A stretch of 64,000 nt of DNA from NCBI GenBank assembly GCA_036675505.1, contig JAKFEW010000011.1, forward strand, positions 56,667-120,666, in the 5' to 3' direction. This document shows positions 12,176-21,271 of this stretch, in pieces (within the stretch, counting starts at the first letter, position 1; each line of letters starts with the position of its first letter). Under the pieces are notes generated by a model that saw only the letters and a program-made list of their open reading frames with translations, searched no databases and had not been told where the DNA came from. Source of the DNA: JAKFEW01 sp036675505. GTDB lineage: Bacteria > Cyanobacteriota > Sericytochromatia > S15B-MN24 > JAQBPE01. The position numbers were made by a program, and so were the translations under genes.

Positions 12176-13732
12176 CTAATGGGCCAGGAGCGCCCCTTCC
12201 GCCACCTCCCAGCTGCCGTCGGCGAGCTGGGTCGAGAACCGGAGCCAGTACCCGGTGCCCGCCGTCAGGTTCCTGGGATCGATCTTGATGCTGCCGGACA
12301 GACCGTCCGCCGCGAAGGATGGAGCGCCTCCGATCGCCCCGTCGATGCGGGTGCCGCCCGAGCTGGGATCGCTGGTACGCAGCGCGTCGTAGACGCCCGC
12401 GAAGGAGCAGCCGGCGCCCGCGCCGAGGTGGGTGCCTGTGCCGGTGAACCTGATCTCGACGACCGCGCCGCCGGCCATCAGCGACGTATCGTCGGTGACC
12501 TGGATGTTCAGGATCGCGCTGGCCGGCGCCTTGCCCGAGAGCGCGAGAATCTTGGCATCGCCGTCACACGGCCCACCCGACGGCCGCGTGGAGGGCAGGC
12601 CCGAAGGGCGCGGCATCGGCATGCCCGCCGGCGCCGGCGCGCCTGCTTGCTGACCGGGCGCCGGCACGAGGCCCTCGATTGTGAAGGGCAGCTCCTTGCC
12701 GGCTTCGAGCAGGCGTAGCACGCCCTGGCCGATCACCTTGCCGTCGGCCGCGATGTGCTTCTCCCACTTCACCTCGGCCTCGCCGGCCTTCGGGTCCGTG
12801 ACCTTGCCCGTGAACGTGACCTGAAGCGAGCCGTCCGCCTCACGCTTCTTGTGGCGCTCGCCCTCGCTGCGCCGGCCGTCCGGGTCCTCGCCCGTGACGT
12901 GCAGGCGCTGCTCGACCAGCTTGCCGCGGGCGTCGAGGACGCGCTCGAGCTGGGCGGCGCGCTTCTTGCCACCGATGGCCTGGGGGTCCACTTCCAGGTC
13001 GATTTTCACCTTCTTGCCGCCATCCGCGGTCGGCTCCTCGGTGCGCTTGCCCTTGCCGATCGCCGCGCGCAGGCCCTCCTTGTTGAGGCCCGGCGCGCCG
13101 GCGGGGCCCGTGGGGCCGTTGGCGGGTTGCCCCATGGCGTTGGACGGCATACCTGCACCCTGCGGCGGCTGGGGTGGCTGGCCCTGCGGCGGCTGCGGCT
13201 GACCCAGCGGCGGCTGGGGCGGCTGCGACGGCGGCGGCGGAGCCTGCGTCAGGAGGTAGGCGCGCGGCGCATCGCCCTCGTTGGCCGCGAGCTCGATGTC
13301 TTCCATGTCGGCGTCGATCGCCCGGGCGAGCTCGACCAGCGGGGCGGCTTCCGGGGCGACCTGGGCGGCGAAGCGGAGCTCGCCGCCGGAGCCGCGTGGC
13401 GGCTGCTGGGGCATGGCGCCGGGCTGCATCGGCATGCCGGGCATGCCAGGCTGGCCGGTCATCGGACCGGGCTGCATGGGCGCACCAGGCACGCCGGGCT
13501 GCCCGGGCAGGCCAGGCTGGCCGGCCTGGCCAGGCATCGCGCCGGGCTGCATGGGCCTGCCCGGCTGACCGGCCTGCCCCGCCTGGCCGGTGGCGCCGGG
13601 CTGGGCGGGCTGCTGCGGGCCCTTCGCGGCGACGGCGCCGAGCAGCGAAGGGTCGAGCTGGCAGGCCGAAAGGGCGAGGATCGAGAGCGTCGCGGCGGCG
13701 ACGGTGCGGATGGCGAGCGGGCGGATCGGCAT
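12176..13732 (-). CDS. Collagen-like repeat lipoprotein
   Basis: About 518 residues with start at 13732 (GGAAGG upstream), signal peptide and lipobox LSAC. After it comes a ~100-residue stretch of G-x-x/P-G-x repeats (QPGMPGMP, AGQPGLPGQPG), then Pro/Gln-rich spacer (QPPQPPQG), a charged middle domain with repeated beta segments (KVKIDLEVD, VTFTGKV) and a C-terminal beta domain with SGKAPASAILNIQV and TGYWLRFSTQL that resembles fibronectin or fibrinogen-like folds. Collagen-like triplets suggest a surface rod lifting the C-terminal head away from the cell. The function is unknown. The repeats also make this region prone to assembly or length variation. Confidence 0.78.
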   Translation of the reverse strand: MPIRPLAIRTVAAATLSILALSACQLDPSLLGAVAAKGPQQPAQPGATGQAGQAGQPGRPMQPGAMPGQAGQPGLPGQPGVPGAPMQPGPMTGQPGMPGMPMQPGAMPQQPPRGSGGELRFAAQVAPEAAPLVELARAIDADMEDIELAANEGDAPRAYLLTQAPPPPSQPPQPPLGQPQPPQGQPPQPPQGAGMPSNAMGQPANGPTGPAGAPGLNKEGLRAAIGKGKRTEEPTADGGKKVKIDLEVDPQAIGGKKRAAQLERVLDARGKLVEQRLHVTGEDPDGRRSEGERHKKREADGSLQVTFTGKVTDPKAGEAEVKWEKHIAADGKVIGQGVLRLLEAGKELPFTIEGLVPAPGQQAGAPAPAGMPMPRPSGLPSTRPSGGPCDGDAKILALSGKAPASAILNIQVTDDTSLMAGGAVVEIRFTGTGTHLGAGAGCSFAGVYDALRTSDPSSGGTRIDGAIGGAPSFAADGLSGSIKIDPRNLTAGTGYWLRFSTQLADGSWEVAEGALLAH

Positions 13733-13923
13733 GGGAAGGCTTCCTTTCCTTGGCTGCTGAATGGCGTGTGGTGGCGGCATCCTGGCCGCTCACATGGACC
13801 AGCCTGGCAGGCGTTGATGACATCGCGGATGACACAATCTGATGACATGAACGAAAAAGTTCGTTCATTTTCGAGCCCGCTGCCGCTGGGCGGATCGCGC
13901 CGTAATTTCGCCACCCAGGGGAG

Positions 13924-15882
13924 TCAGGGGGCGATTTTCACGACCTTGTCGTCACCCTTGCACGCCACCCACAGGTTGCCCTGCGGGTCCAACGCGATCG
14001 CCACCGGATTCTTCCGCACCGGCACCGTGAGCGGCGCGCTGCCGTCGGCGTTCAGGCGCGTCACGTCGTGCGAGTCCTGGTTGGTCACCCAGGCGTGACC
14101 GCTCCGGTCGAAGGCCACGAACTGCGGGCCGCGGCCCACCGCGAAGGTGCCCAGCAGCTGGCCGTCCGGCGCGAGCTTGGTCACGTTCCCCGAGCCCTGG
14201 TTCACGACCCAGGCGTTGCCCGCCTGATCGTGCGCCACGCCCACCGGCGCCGTGCCGACGACGTAGCGCCGCTCGGCCGCCGCCGCGCCGTCCGCCGCGA
14301 GCACCTCCACCCGGTTCAGCTCCTGGTTCACGGCCCACACGCGGCCGTCCGGCGCCACCGCGATGCCGACCAGGTGGCCTTCCAGCGGCGTGTCCGCCAC
14401 GGCTGCGCCGTCGGGCTTGCGGGCCGCGACCTGGTTGCCGAAGTAGCTCGTGATCCAGGCGACGGGCCCTGGCCCGAAGGCGATGCAGAGCGGCACGGCG
14501 GCCGTCGGCACGACGTCCAGGCGCGCGCCGTCGGCGCCGTGGCGCACCACCTCGTTGCGGCCGGCGATCGCCGCGTAGTGCACGCCGCTCGCGTCCACGG
14601 CGTTGTGTTGCGGCTGGCCACCCAGCACGATCGGCGCCAGCAGCTCGCCCGCGGCCGTGATGCGCGAGAGGTCGCCGGAAGCCTCGTTGGTCACCCAGAC
14701 CAGGCCATCGGGGGCGATCGCCACGCCCTTGGGCCCGTCACCGACGGCGTACTCGGCGAGCAGGTGCCCGGTCGAGACCGGCTTGAACGACGCTGCCGCC
14801 CGGCCTTCCAGGCCGCCCACCGTCACCGCGATCGGGCCGGCCTTGGCGCCCGCCGGCACCTCCACCACCAGCGACGTGGCGGTCGCCGCCTTCACGGTGC
14901 CCGCGACGCCGCCGAAGGTGACGGCGTTGCCGCCCACCTGCGCCGCGAACCCGCTGCCGGTGAGGCGGACGTCCGTGCCCGGCGCCGCCTCGGCGTGGTC
15001 GATGGCCGTGATCGCGGGCCCGGGCGCCGCGGTCGGCGTGGGCGAAGGCTTCACGGCGTCCAGGATCTCGTCGAGCTTCTCGTTCGCGTCGTCGACCTTG
15101 GCCTCGACGCGGGCGATCGACACGCCGAGCTGCGTCACGGCCGCGCGCACTGCCTCGATCTTTGTGGCGAGCCGCACGATCTGCGCGGCCATCGCCTTGA
15201 AATCGGCGAGATCCGGCACGTCGGCCGTGGCCAAATTCGCCGCGACCTTGGTCGCCGCGTCGCGGAAGCCCGCCAGATCGATGCTGGCCGGGATGCCCTT
15301 GCCGCTCGCGAGCACGCTCGCCGCGACGAGGCTCGTGGCGACATCGACGTCCGCCGTGGCGCCATCCGGCGAGGTCTTCGCGAAGGTGCGCAGCGCGGCG
15401 TCCTTGCCGTTCTGCGTGATCGCGACGAGCACGCCGTAGGTGCCGGCGCCTGGCACGGTGGGGAAGGTGTAGCGGCCCTTCGCGTCGGTCTTCACGGGCT
15501 GGACGCCGGGCACGGGCCGGCCCAGGTTGTCGACCAGCACGACCTCGGCGCCTGAAAGCGGCCGCTGCGTGAGCCCGGCCGCGCCCGAGACCTGGGCGAG
15601 CGCGTAGGCGGCGCCGTTTTGCGAGATGATCGAGCCCCCGTTCTGGGAGATCACGTTCATGCCGCCCGCGGCGACCATGTTCATGCCGCCCGCCGCCACC
15701 ATCCCCGCGGGCGCGCTGGCGACGCCGGTGAGCTGCGCGGTGGCGTCGCTGCGCAGCGAGACCTTCGCGCTAGCCTGTGAGCCGGTGGCCTTCGGCTGCG
15801 TCGGCGCGCCGGCCGGCTTGCAGGCCGCGAGCGCAGCCAACAGGGTGACGGCGAGGGCGATACGGGAGCGGGTGCGATTCAC
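13924..15882 (-). CDS. Repeat-stalk lipoprotein with IPT/TIG and NHL propeller
   Basis: About 652 residues; start taken as GTG at 15882 because GGAGG lies 7 nt upstream, giving a signal peptide with lipobox LAAC. Order: short repeats of the type ISQNGGSIISQNG and MVAAGGMN (~60-95); a carboxypeptidase-regulatory-like beta domain (GAEVVLVDNLGRPVPG, DAKGRYTFP); a helical coiled segment ~215-280; Pro/Thr linker; IPT/TIG domain (ITAIDHAEAAPGTDVRLTGSGF); and a C-terminal six-blade NHL/Vgb-type propeller with IAPDGLVWVTNEASGDLSRI-like blades. It is a paralogue in layout of the lipoproteins at 49070 and 55490. Probably an outer-membrane surface protein. Confidence 0.85.
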   Translation of the reverse strand: MNRTRSRIALAVTLLAALAACKPAGAPTQPKATGSQASAKVSLRSDATAQLTGVASAPAGMVAAGGMNMVAAGGMNVISQNGGSIISQNGAAYALAQVSGAAGLTQRPLSGAEVVLVDNLGRPVPGVQPVKTDAKGRYTFPTVPGAGTYGVLVAITQNGKDAALRTFAKTSPDGATADVDVATSLVAASVLASGKGIPASIDLAGFRDAATKVAANLATADVPDLADFKAMAAQIVRLATKIEAVRAAVTQLGVSIARVEAKVDDANEKLDEILDAVKPSPTPTAAPGPAITAIDHAEAAPGTDVRLTGSGFAAQVGGNAVTFGGVAGTVKAATATSLVVEVPAGAKAGPIAVTVGGLEGRAAASFKPVSTGHLLAEYAVGDGPKGVAIAPDGLVWVTNEASGDLSRITAAGELLAPIVLGGQPQHNAVDASGVHYAAIAGRNEVVRHGADGARLDVVPTAAVPLCIAFGPGPVAWITSYFGNQVAARKPDGAAVADTPLEGHLVGIAVAPDGRVWAVNQELNRVEVLAADGAAAAERRYVVGTAPVGVAHDQAGNAWVVNQGSGNVTKLAPDGQLLGTFAVGRGPQFVAFDRSGHAWVTNQDSHDVTRLNADGSAPLTVPVRKNPVAIALDPQGNLWVACKGDDKVVKIAP

Positions 15883-15936
15883 GGCGGACCTCCGGCGGGT
15901 TGTCGAAATTTCCATACCCATCGGCGGGCCGCTTGC

Positions 15937-16749
15937 TCAGCCCTCGACCACGGAACGCACGATGCGCGTGTAGAGCCAGTCGGGGGTGAGCTTGCGCAGC
16001 CACAGGATCTGGCGGGCGTCGCCGCCCGCCGGGTAGCGCAGCTTCCAGCTCCCGTCCGTCGCGGCGCGCCAGACCACCTCGGCCACCTCCTCGGCGGACG
16101 AGCCCGACTGCTCGCCCGGCGTCATGTTCGCCATCACCTTCTTCGCATAGGCGTCGTACGGTGAGTCGGCGTCGGTCGTGACCGCGTCGGCCGAGCGGGT
16201 GTAGAAATCGGTCCTGATCACGCCCGGCTCGACGAGCTTCACGCGGATGCCGAACCGCCGCAGCTCGTGCTGCAGCGACTCGGAGAAGCCCTCCACCGCC
16301 CACTTCGTCGAGTGGTAAACGCTGTAGAGCGGGAAGGTGATGCGCCCACCCATCGAGGCGACGTTCACGATCACGCCGGCCTTCTGTGCGCGGAAGCGCG
16401 GGATCGCCGCCCGGCAGACCGCCATCAGGCCGAAGACGTTGGTCTCGAACTGCCGGCGGATCTGCGCCGGGTCGAGCGTCTCGAAGGGGCCGGTCAGGCC
16501 ATAGCCTGCGTTGTTCACCACCACGTCGATCTGGCCGAAGCGCACGGCGGCGGCCTCGAAGGCGGCGTCGATCGAGGCCTCGTCCGTGACGTCGAGCGGC
16601 AACAGGGCCACGCGCTCGAGCGCGCCGAGCTCGGTGTCCTTCTCGGGCGAGCGCATGGTGGCGGCGACGTTCCAGCCGCGGGCCTGGAAGAGCCTGGCGA
16701 TCGCGCGGCCGAGGCCGGCGGAGGCACCGGTGACGAGGACGGTGGGCAT
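15937..16749 (-). CDS. Short-chain dehydrogenase/reductase
   Basis: 270 residues; classical SDR with TGASAGLGRAIA nucleotide loop at 7-18, NNAGYG at ~86, active-site Ser in VASMGG, YHSTK catalytic Tyr-x-x-x-Lys at ~152-156, and the PG motif VEPGVIRTDF. NAD(P)-dependent oxidation or reduction of an unidentified hydroxyl/keto substrate. ATG at 16749 has AGGAG nine nt upstream. It is divergent from the next gene. Confidence 0.92.
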   Translation of the reverse strand: MPTVLVTGASAGLGRAIARLFQARGWNVAATMRSPEKDTELGALERVALLPLDVTDEASIDAAFEAAAVRFGQIDVVVNNAGYGLTGPFETLDPAQIRRQFETNVFGLMAVCRAAIPRFRAQKAGVIVNVASMGGRITFPLYSVYHSTKWAVEGFSESLQHELRRFGIRVKLVEPGVIRTDFYTRSADAVTTDADSPYDAYAKKVMANMTPGEQSGSSAEEVAEVVWRAATDGSWKLRYPAGGDARQILWLRKLTPDWLYTRIVRSVVEG

Positions 16750-16851
16750 GGGTGGGCGCTCCTGGGCGGGGCGGGGGTGGCGAGGCGTACTCCGCACGAT
16801 TGGTACCCGGCCCGCGGTCGGCCATGCGCGAGCGGCGGGAATAAGGCCGCC

Positions 16852-17373
16852 ATGCGATCGCCGCCCGCGCTCCCGGTCATCACGCTCCTGGCCTGCCTGC
16901 CCGTGGCCGCCATGCTCACGGCCGGCCCCGCCGAGGCGCGCGTCGGGCGGCCCCTGGCCGAATCCGCCGCGGCCGCCCGCGCGGCCGGCGTGCCGGCGGC
17001 GACCTTCGCCGTCCGCTCGAACGTGGTGGTGATGGAGATCTGGCGCTCCTACACGGGCGACGACCACCGCCAGGGCCCGAGCTGGACGCGCGCGCAGGCG
17101 GACCGCCTGCGCGCGGCGCTGGCCGGGCCGGCGCCGCTCCGGGCCACCACGCTCGAGCTGGTCTCGTGGGCCTCCTTCGCGGTCCCCACCTTCCAGTACG
17201 GCGACGGCACGCGCATCGTGTACGTGGCCAGGCCCGAGGCGACCGGCATCTGGATGATGGTGGCCGGCGGCGCCTGGTCCTGGCGCACGCCTTACGCCGA
17301 GGTCGAGGCGACCTGCGAGGGATGGACCCTGGTGAAGGGTAAGCTCTCCAGGCGGAAGCCCACGAGCTGGTAA
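16852..17373 (+). CDS. Exported hypothetical protein
   Basis: 173 residues with an N-terminal signal peptide (hydrophobic ~8-24, cleavage near AEA). The mature part is a small beta-rich domain with several Trp (EIWRSY, GIWMMVAGGAWSWR) and one Cys near the C-terminus. I do not recognise it. It is 27 nt upstream of the Shedu-like gene in the same direction and may share its transcript. Confidence 0.6.
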   Translation: MRSPPALPVITLLACLPVAAMLTAGPAEARVGRPLAESAAAARAAGVPAATFAVRSNVVVMEIWRSYTGDDHRQGPSWTRAQADRLRAALAGPAPLRATTLELVSWASFAVPTFQYGDGTRIVYVARPEATGIWMMVAGGAWSWRTPYAEVEATCEGWTLVKGKLSRRKPTSW

Positions 17374-17400
17374 GCCGCCGCGCCTGAGGAACCCGCCGCC

Positions 17401-18546
17401 ATGTCGCCCGAAGAGCCCACCAGCATGTCGCCCGAAGAGCCCACCACCTCGCCCGAAGCCGGTCCCGTCGACCGCGCCGTCGACGGTTCCGTCGACGGCG
17501 ACTTCCCGGATCCGCTCGCGATCGCCCGCCGCGACCTCGGCGAGCGCTTCTCGGACCTCGACCAGGTGTCCTCCGTGACGCTGCGCGAGGGGCCACGCGG
17601 CAAGAAGCTCGCGCGCTGGATGACGATCAAGAACCGCCACACCGGCGCGATCCACCACCACTCGCTCACGCTCGAGACCGGCAAGAAGCGCCAGGGCTCC
17701 TGGGAGCTCGACGAGAAGCGCTCGATCACGCTGAGCGACGACGAGGTCGACGAGATCGGCCGGCTGGTGGACTTCGTGCGGCGATCGCGCGGCGAGCCGG
17801 ACCCGCAGACCGTGGTGCGCGCCGAGCTCGCCACGATCGCCCAGGCGCTCGACAACCTGCCCACGGGCGACCGCGCGTCGCTGCTCGGCGAGCTGTTGGG
17901 CCTGCTCGCGGGCGATCGGGAGGGGCTCAAGCGGCTCGCGCGGATCGCCAAGCACCACCCCACCGGCCTCGCCGGCGTCGCGGCGGCGCTGGACTACGGC
18001 CGGTACGCGCGCGCGCTCGACCAGCTCGAGGCCCTGCTCGCGGAGGGCGCGGAGCCGCCCGCGCTGCGGCGCCTGCTGGGCGAGCACCCCGAGCTGCTCG
18101 GCAGCGGGCACGGCGAGCAGCTCGAGACCCACATCCCCGGCAGCGACGAGCACGACGACGTCCTGGCGCGGCGCACGGCCGACGGCCGGCTCGAGCTCGT
18201 GCTGTTCGCGTCGCCGCTCGCGCAAGCGCTCGACGCGGGCGCGGAGCCCGATCGCGGCCACCGCCCGGGCCTGGCGCTCGCGGACGCGCTGGGCCGGCTG
18301 GCGCTCGACCTCGCCGCGCTGGGCGCCGAGCGCGCCGCGGCCGGCGAGGTCGGCGTGCACAGGCGCGCCCGCATCGTGCTCGGCCGCGACGGCGACCCGG
18401 CACACCAGGCGGCGTTGCGCCAGTTCAACGACAACCTGCGCGGCATCGAGGTGCTGAGCTACGACGCGCTCGTGCGCACCGGCCAGCGGGTGCTCGAGGC
18501 GCTGCGGGCCACGGTGCAGGCCCACGTCGGCGGCCCGCCCGGCTGA
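17401..18546 (+). CDS. Shedu-like (DUF4263) protein with altered nuclease motif
   Basis: 381 residues. The C-terminal ~170 residues follow the Shedu pattern: LLGEHPELLGSGHGEQLETH, then DEHDDVLARR-DGRLELVLF, then RARIVLGR near the end and IEVLSYDALV. The N-terminal region has a small domain with MTIKNRHTGAIHHHSLTLE. Shedu proteins are antiphage nucleases whose catalytic strand normally ends in E-x-K (VELK-like). Here that strand reads LELVLFAS, so the lysine is missing. Either the assignment is to a non-catalytic relative or the activity is lost. Start ATG at 17401; duplicated SPEEPT at the N-terminus. Confidence 0.68.
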   Translation: MSPEEPTSMSPEEPTTSPEAGPVDRAVDGSVDGDFPDPLAIARRDLGERFSDLDQVSSVTLREGPRGKKLARWMTIKNRHTGAIHHHSLTLETGKKRQGSWELDEKRSITLSDDEVDEIGRLVDFVRRSRGEPDPQTVVRAELATIAQALDNLPTGDRASLLGELLGLLAGDREGLKRLARIAKHHPTGLAGVAAALDYGRYARALDQLEALLAEGAEPPALRRLLGEHPELLGSGHGEQLETHIPGSDEHDDVLARRTADGRLELVLFASPLAQALDAGAEPDRGHRPGLALADALGRLALDLAALGAERAAAGEVGVHRRARIVLGRDGDPAHQAALRQFNDNLRGIEVLSYDALVRTGQRVLEALRATVQAHVGGPPG

Positions 18547-18561
18547 GCGACGGCGGAAGAC

Positions 18562-19722
18562 CTACTTGAGGCGCTGCCAGGGCGAGCCCTGGAGGCAGCC
18601 GGCGCCCGCGATCTCGGCCGGCGGCGTCACGACCTCGGTGCCCGTCACAGGCGTCAGCCGCGCGACGATCGCCTTGTGCCGCTCCTCGCCGCGGTCCTCG
18701 CCCTTGAGCCCGTCGGCCGCGATCTGCTGCTTGATCGCCCCGGCGCGCGAGCCGAGCGCGGGGTGGCTGTAATAGCGCTCGTCGCCGGGCTTGCGCTGGT
18801 TCCAGCGCTCGAAGATGCGCACGGCGGCCTGTGGCTCGTAGCCGGCGGCAGCCAGGATCCGCACGCCCAGACGGTCCGCCTCGGACTCGTTGGCGCGCCG
18901 CAGCGTGTTGACCGCGAACATGTCGTTCAGCCAGAAGCGCACGTTCACCAGCGTGTCCGGGCTCACCTTGCCCGCCAGGTGGCCGAGCACGGCGTCGTCG
19001 TCCTGCTGCATCGGCGCCGGCAGCGAAGCGACGTACGAGTCGACCAGCGTGGCTTCCTCCTCGGGGATGGCATGGATCTGGGCGACGCGGTGGCGCGCCG
19101 CACCCTCGGAGAGGCCCATCACGCGGCCGTGCACCGCGTGCCGGCGCAGGCCGTGCACCATCTCATGGGCCATCACCGACGCGAGCTCGGCCTCGTCGGC
19201 GGCGCCCGTGCGGATCGTCTCGGAGTAGATCATCATGGCGTGGCCGCCCGCGTTGAACGCGTTGACCACCGACGCCTGCGAGACGTAGACCTTGAAGGGC
19301 GCCGAGCCGGCCGCCTTGGCGAGCCGCGCCGCGATGCCGTCGACGTAGGCCTGGACCTCGGGGTCGCTGACGGGCGGGTACTGCTTCTGGAACTCGGCCA
19401 TGATCGTCGGGTGCCAGGCCTCGTCGAGCGACTTGTCGACCGCCGGCAGCACCTTGTCGATCGCCTGCGCATAGAGGCTCTCGAGCCCGCGCTGGGCGAC
19501 GACGTCGGTGGGCGCGCGCAGCACGGCCGTGATGCCGAGCGAGGTGCGCGCGAAGGTCTGGTTCGTGGCCGCCGCGATCACGGCGTTGGCTTCCTTGGGC
19601 GAGGCCTTGGCCGCGAGCCCGCTCGCGGCGAGCCTGGAGGCGGCGGTGGGCATGGCCTGCGAGCTGCAGCCGGCCAGGAGGGCCGTGAGGAGGACTGCCG
19701 AGATCGGGCGAAGCGACATCAT
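18562..19722 (-). CDS. M48-family metalloprotease lipoprotein 1
   Basis: 386 residues with lipobox LAGC near 19. The peptidase domain has AFNAGGHAMMIYS, the zinc motif HEMVH (~196-200) and the downstream glutamate in NESEADRLG, then YYSHPALGSRA at the C-terminus, matching M48 (BepA/LoiP-like) enzymes that handle outer-membrane proteins. Convergent with the Shedu-like gene and followed upstream by a close tandem paralogue. Confidence 0.92.
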   Translation of the reverse strand: MMSLRPISAVLLTALLAGCSSQAMPTAASRLAASGLAAKASPKEANAVIAAATNQTFARTSLGITAVLRAPTDVVAQRGLESLYAQAIDKVLPAVDKSLDEAWHPTIMAEFQKQYPPVSDPEVQAYVDGIAARLAKAAGSAPFKVYVSQASVVNAFNAGGHAMMIYSETIRTGAADEAELASVMAHEMVHGLRRHAVHGRVMGLSEGAARHRVAQIHAIPEEEATLVDSYVASLPAPMQQDDDAVLGHLAGKVSPDTLVNVRFWLNDMFAVNTLRRANESEADRLGVRILAAAGYEPQAAVRIFERWNQRKPGDERYYSHPALGSRAGAIKQQIAADGLKGEDRGEERHKAIVARLTPVTGTEVVTPPAEIAGAGCLQGSPWQRLK

Positions 19723-19737
19723 GGCTCTCTTCCTCGC

Positions 19738-20925
19738 CTACCGGCCGGCCTTGCGCCAGGGGGCGAGCGGCTTGCCCTGGAAGCAGCCGGCGCCCGCGAT
19801 CCGATCGGCGAAGGGCATCGCGCCCTTGGCCGGCGCCGGCGGGTTGATGAGGTTCACGATCTGCTGGTGGCGGTCCGCGCCGCGGTCCTCGCCCTTCAGG
19901 CCCTCGGCGATGATCTGGGCCTTGAGGGTGCCTGCGCGGGTGCCGAGCGCGGGGTGGCTGTAGTAGCGCGTGTCGCCGTCGGCATGGCTGTTCCAGCGCT
20001 CGAAGGTGCGCACCAGGCCGTGCGGATCGTAGCCCGCCGCGGCGAGCCAGCGCACGCCCAGCTTGTCGGACTCCGCTTCCATCGCCCGGCCCATCGCGAG
20101 CCCGGTGAACGAGCTGTTGAGGCCGAACTGGAGGTTGATCATGGCGGCCTCGCCGACCTTGCCCTGCAGGTGGCTGAGCACGAAGTCCTGGTCGTGCTGC
20201 TGCCAGACCGGCAGCGTCAGCACGTAGGCGGTGGCGAGCGCGTCCTCCTCGGCCGGCACGTCGTGCGTGTGCGCGACCTGCGTCGCGGCGGCCTGCGCCG
20301 CGTAGTCCATCACCATGCCCTTGAGGGCGTGCCGCGCGATGCCGTGGGCCATCTCGTGGGCCATCACGCCGGCGAGCTCGGCCTCGTCGCGGGACTCGCT
20401 GACCAGCGGCGTGAAGAGCACCATCGCGTGGCCGCCGGCGTTGAAGGCGTTGACCATCGGCACGTCGAGCACCGTCACCTTGAAAGGCTTCACCTTGGCG
20501 GCCTTGGCGAGCCGATCCGCGATGCCCTGGACGTAGGTCGCGACCTCGGGCTTCGAGACCTCGGGGTACTGCTTCTTGTAGTAGCCGATCACGTTGACGT
20601 TCAGCTCCTCGTCGACCTGGCCATCGATCTCGGGCACGGCCTTGTCCATGACGCCGCCGTACAGCACGTTCAGCGCGCGCTGCGCGGCCATGTCGCTCGG
20701 GGCCTTGAGCACGGCGGGCACGCCGGCGTTGACCAGCGGGTTGTGGTCGCTGGCCGCAGCCCGCACGATCGCGTCGATGTCGCGCATCGTCAGCGACTGG
20801 GCACCGAGCTTGGCCGCGGCCGCACGGGCCGACGCGGCGGCCGGCAAGCTGGGACCGCCGCAGCCTGCGAGGACGGCACCGAGCAGGAAGGTGGCGCTGA
20901 CGAGCGAGATCGAGCGACGAAACAT
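19738..20925 (-). CDS. M48-family metalloprotease lipoprotein 2
   Basis: 395 residues with lipobox LAGC near 21, AFNAGGHAMVLFT, zinc motif HEMAH, glutamate in MEAESDKLG and YYSHPALGTRA. It is the tandem paralogue of the gene 15 nt downstream, so the two are probably one operon and a recent duplication. The 345 nt upstream to 21271 holds an AT-rich patch, a plus-strand terminator and no gene. Confidence 0.92.
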   Translation of the reverse strand: MFRRSISLVSATFLLGAVLAGCGGPSLPAAASARAAAAKLGAQSLTMRDIDAIVRAAASDHNPLVNAGVPAVLKAPSDMAAQRALNVLYGGVMDKAVPEIDGQVDEELNVNVIGYYKKQYPEVSKPEVATYVQGIADRLAKAAKVKPFKVTVLDVPMVNAFNAGGHAMVLFTPLVSESRDEAELAGVMAHEMAHGIARHALKGMVMDYAAQAAATQVAHTHDVPAEEDALATAYVLTLPVWQQHDQDFVLSHLQGKVGEAAMINLQFGLNSSFTGLAMGRAMEAESDKLGVRWLAAAGYDPHGLVRTFERWNSHADGDTRYYSHPALGTRAGTLKAQIIAEGLKGEDRGADRHQQIVNLINPPAPAKGAMPFADRIAGAGCFQGKPLAPWRKAGR

Positions 20926-21187
20926 GGACCCTCCAACGAAAACCCCGACCGGTGGCCGGAAACGGATCGGCGTGCGGTGCTGTGGGGAGATATGTAGGGC
21001 CCGAAGCGGCCGAGCCGGTAAAAATGCCGTTAACTTTGTGTCAGAGAATAATTAAATGGCGGTTCAGGCAATTTTAACCAACTGGTGGGCTGTACGCTTC
21101 AGGTGGATTTAACCCGATTTGTGGTCGCGGATTGGCAGAATGCTTGCTTGAGGGGCCTCTTTTCGAGGGGGCGAATGGGGGGGACCG

Positions 21188-21217
21188 AAGCCCGTCGCGC
21201 CTGCGCGACGGGCTTTT
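21188..21217 (+). terminator. Plus-strand intrinsic terminator with no assigned gene
   Basis: AAGCCCGTCGCG pairs with CGCGACGGGCTT around CCTG and is followed by TTTT. The nearest plus-strand gene upstream ends 2.6 kb away, so either a small RNA from 20.95-21.19 kb or unannotated transcription stops here. Confidence 0.7.
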
Positions 21218-21271
21218 GGTATAAGGAGCGCCCCCTTCCCGGCGCCCGTCGATTGGTGGGATGATCGCGTT

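Noticed and set aside
15937..18525. One long minus-strand protein of 862 residues
   Set aside because: Only the last 270 residues are a real SDR; the rest is antisense to the Shedu-like and exported-protein genes and has Arg/Ala-biased shadow composition.
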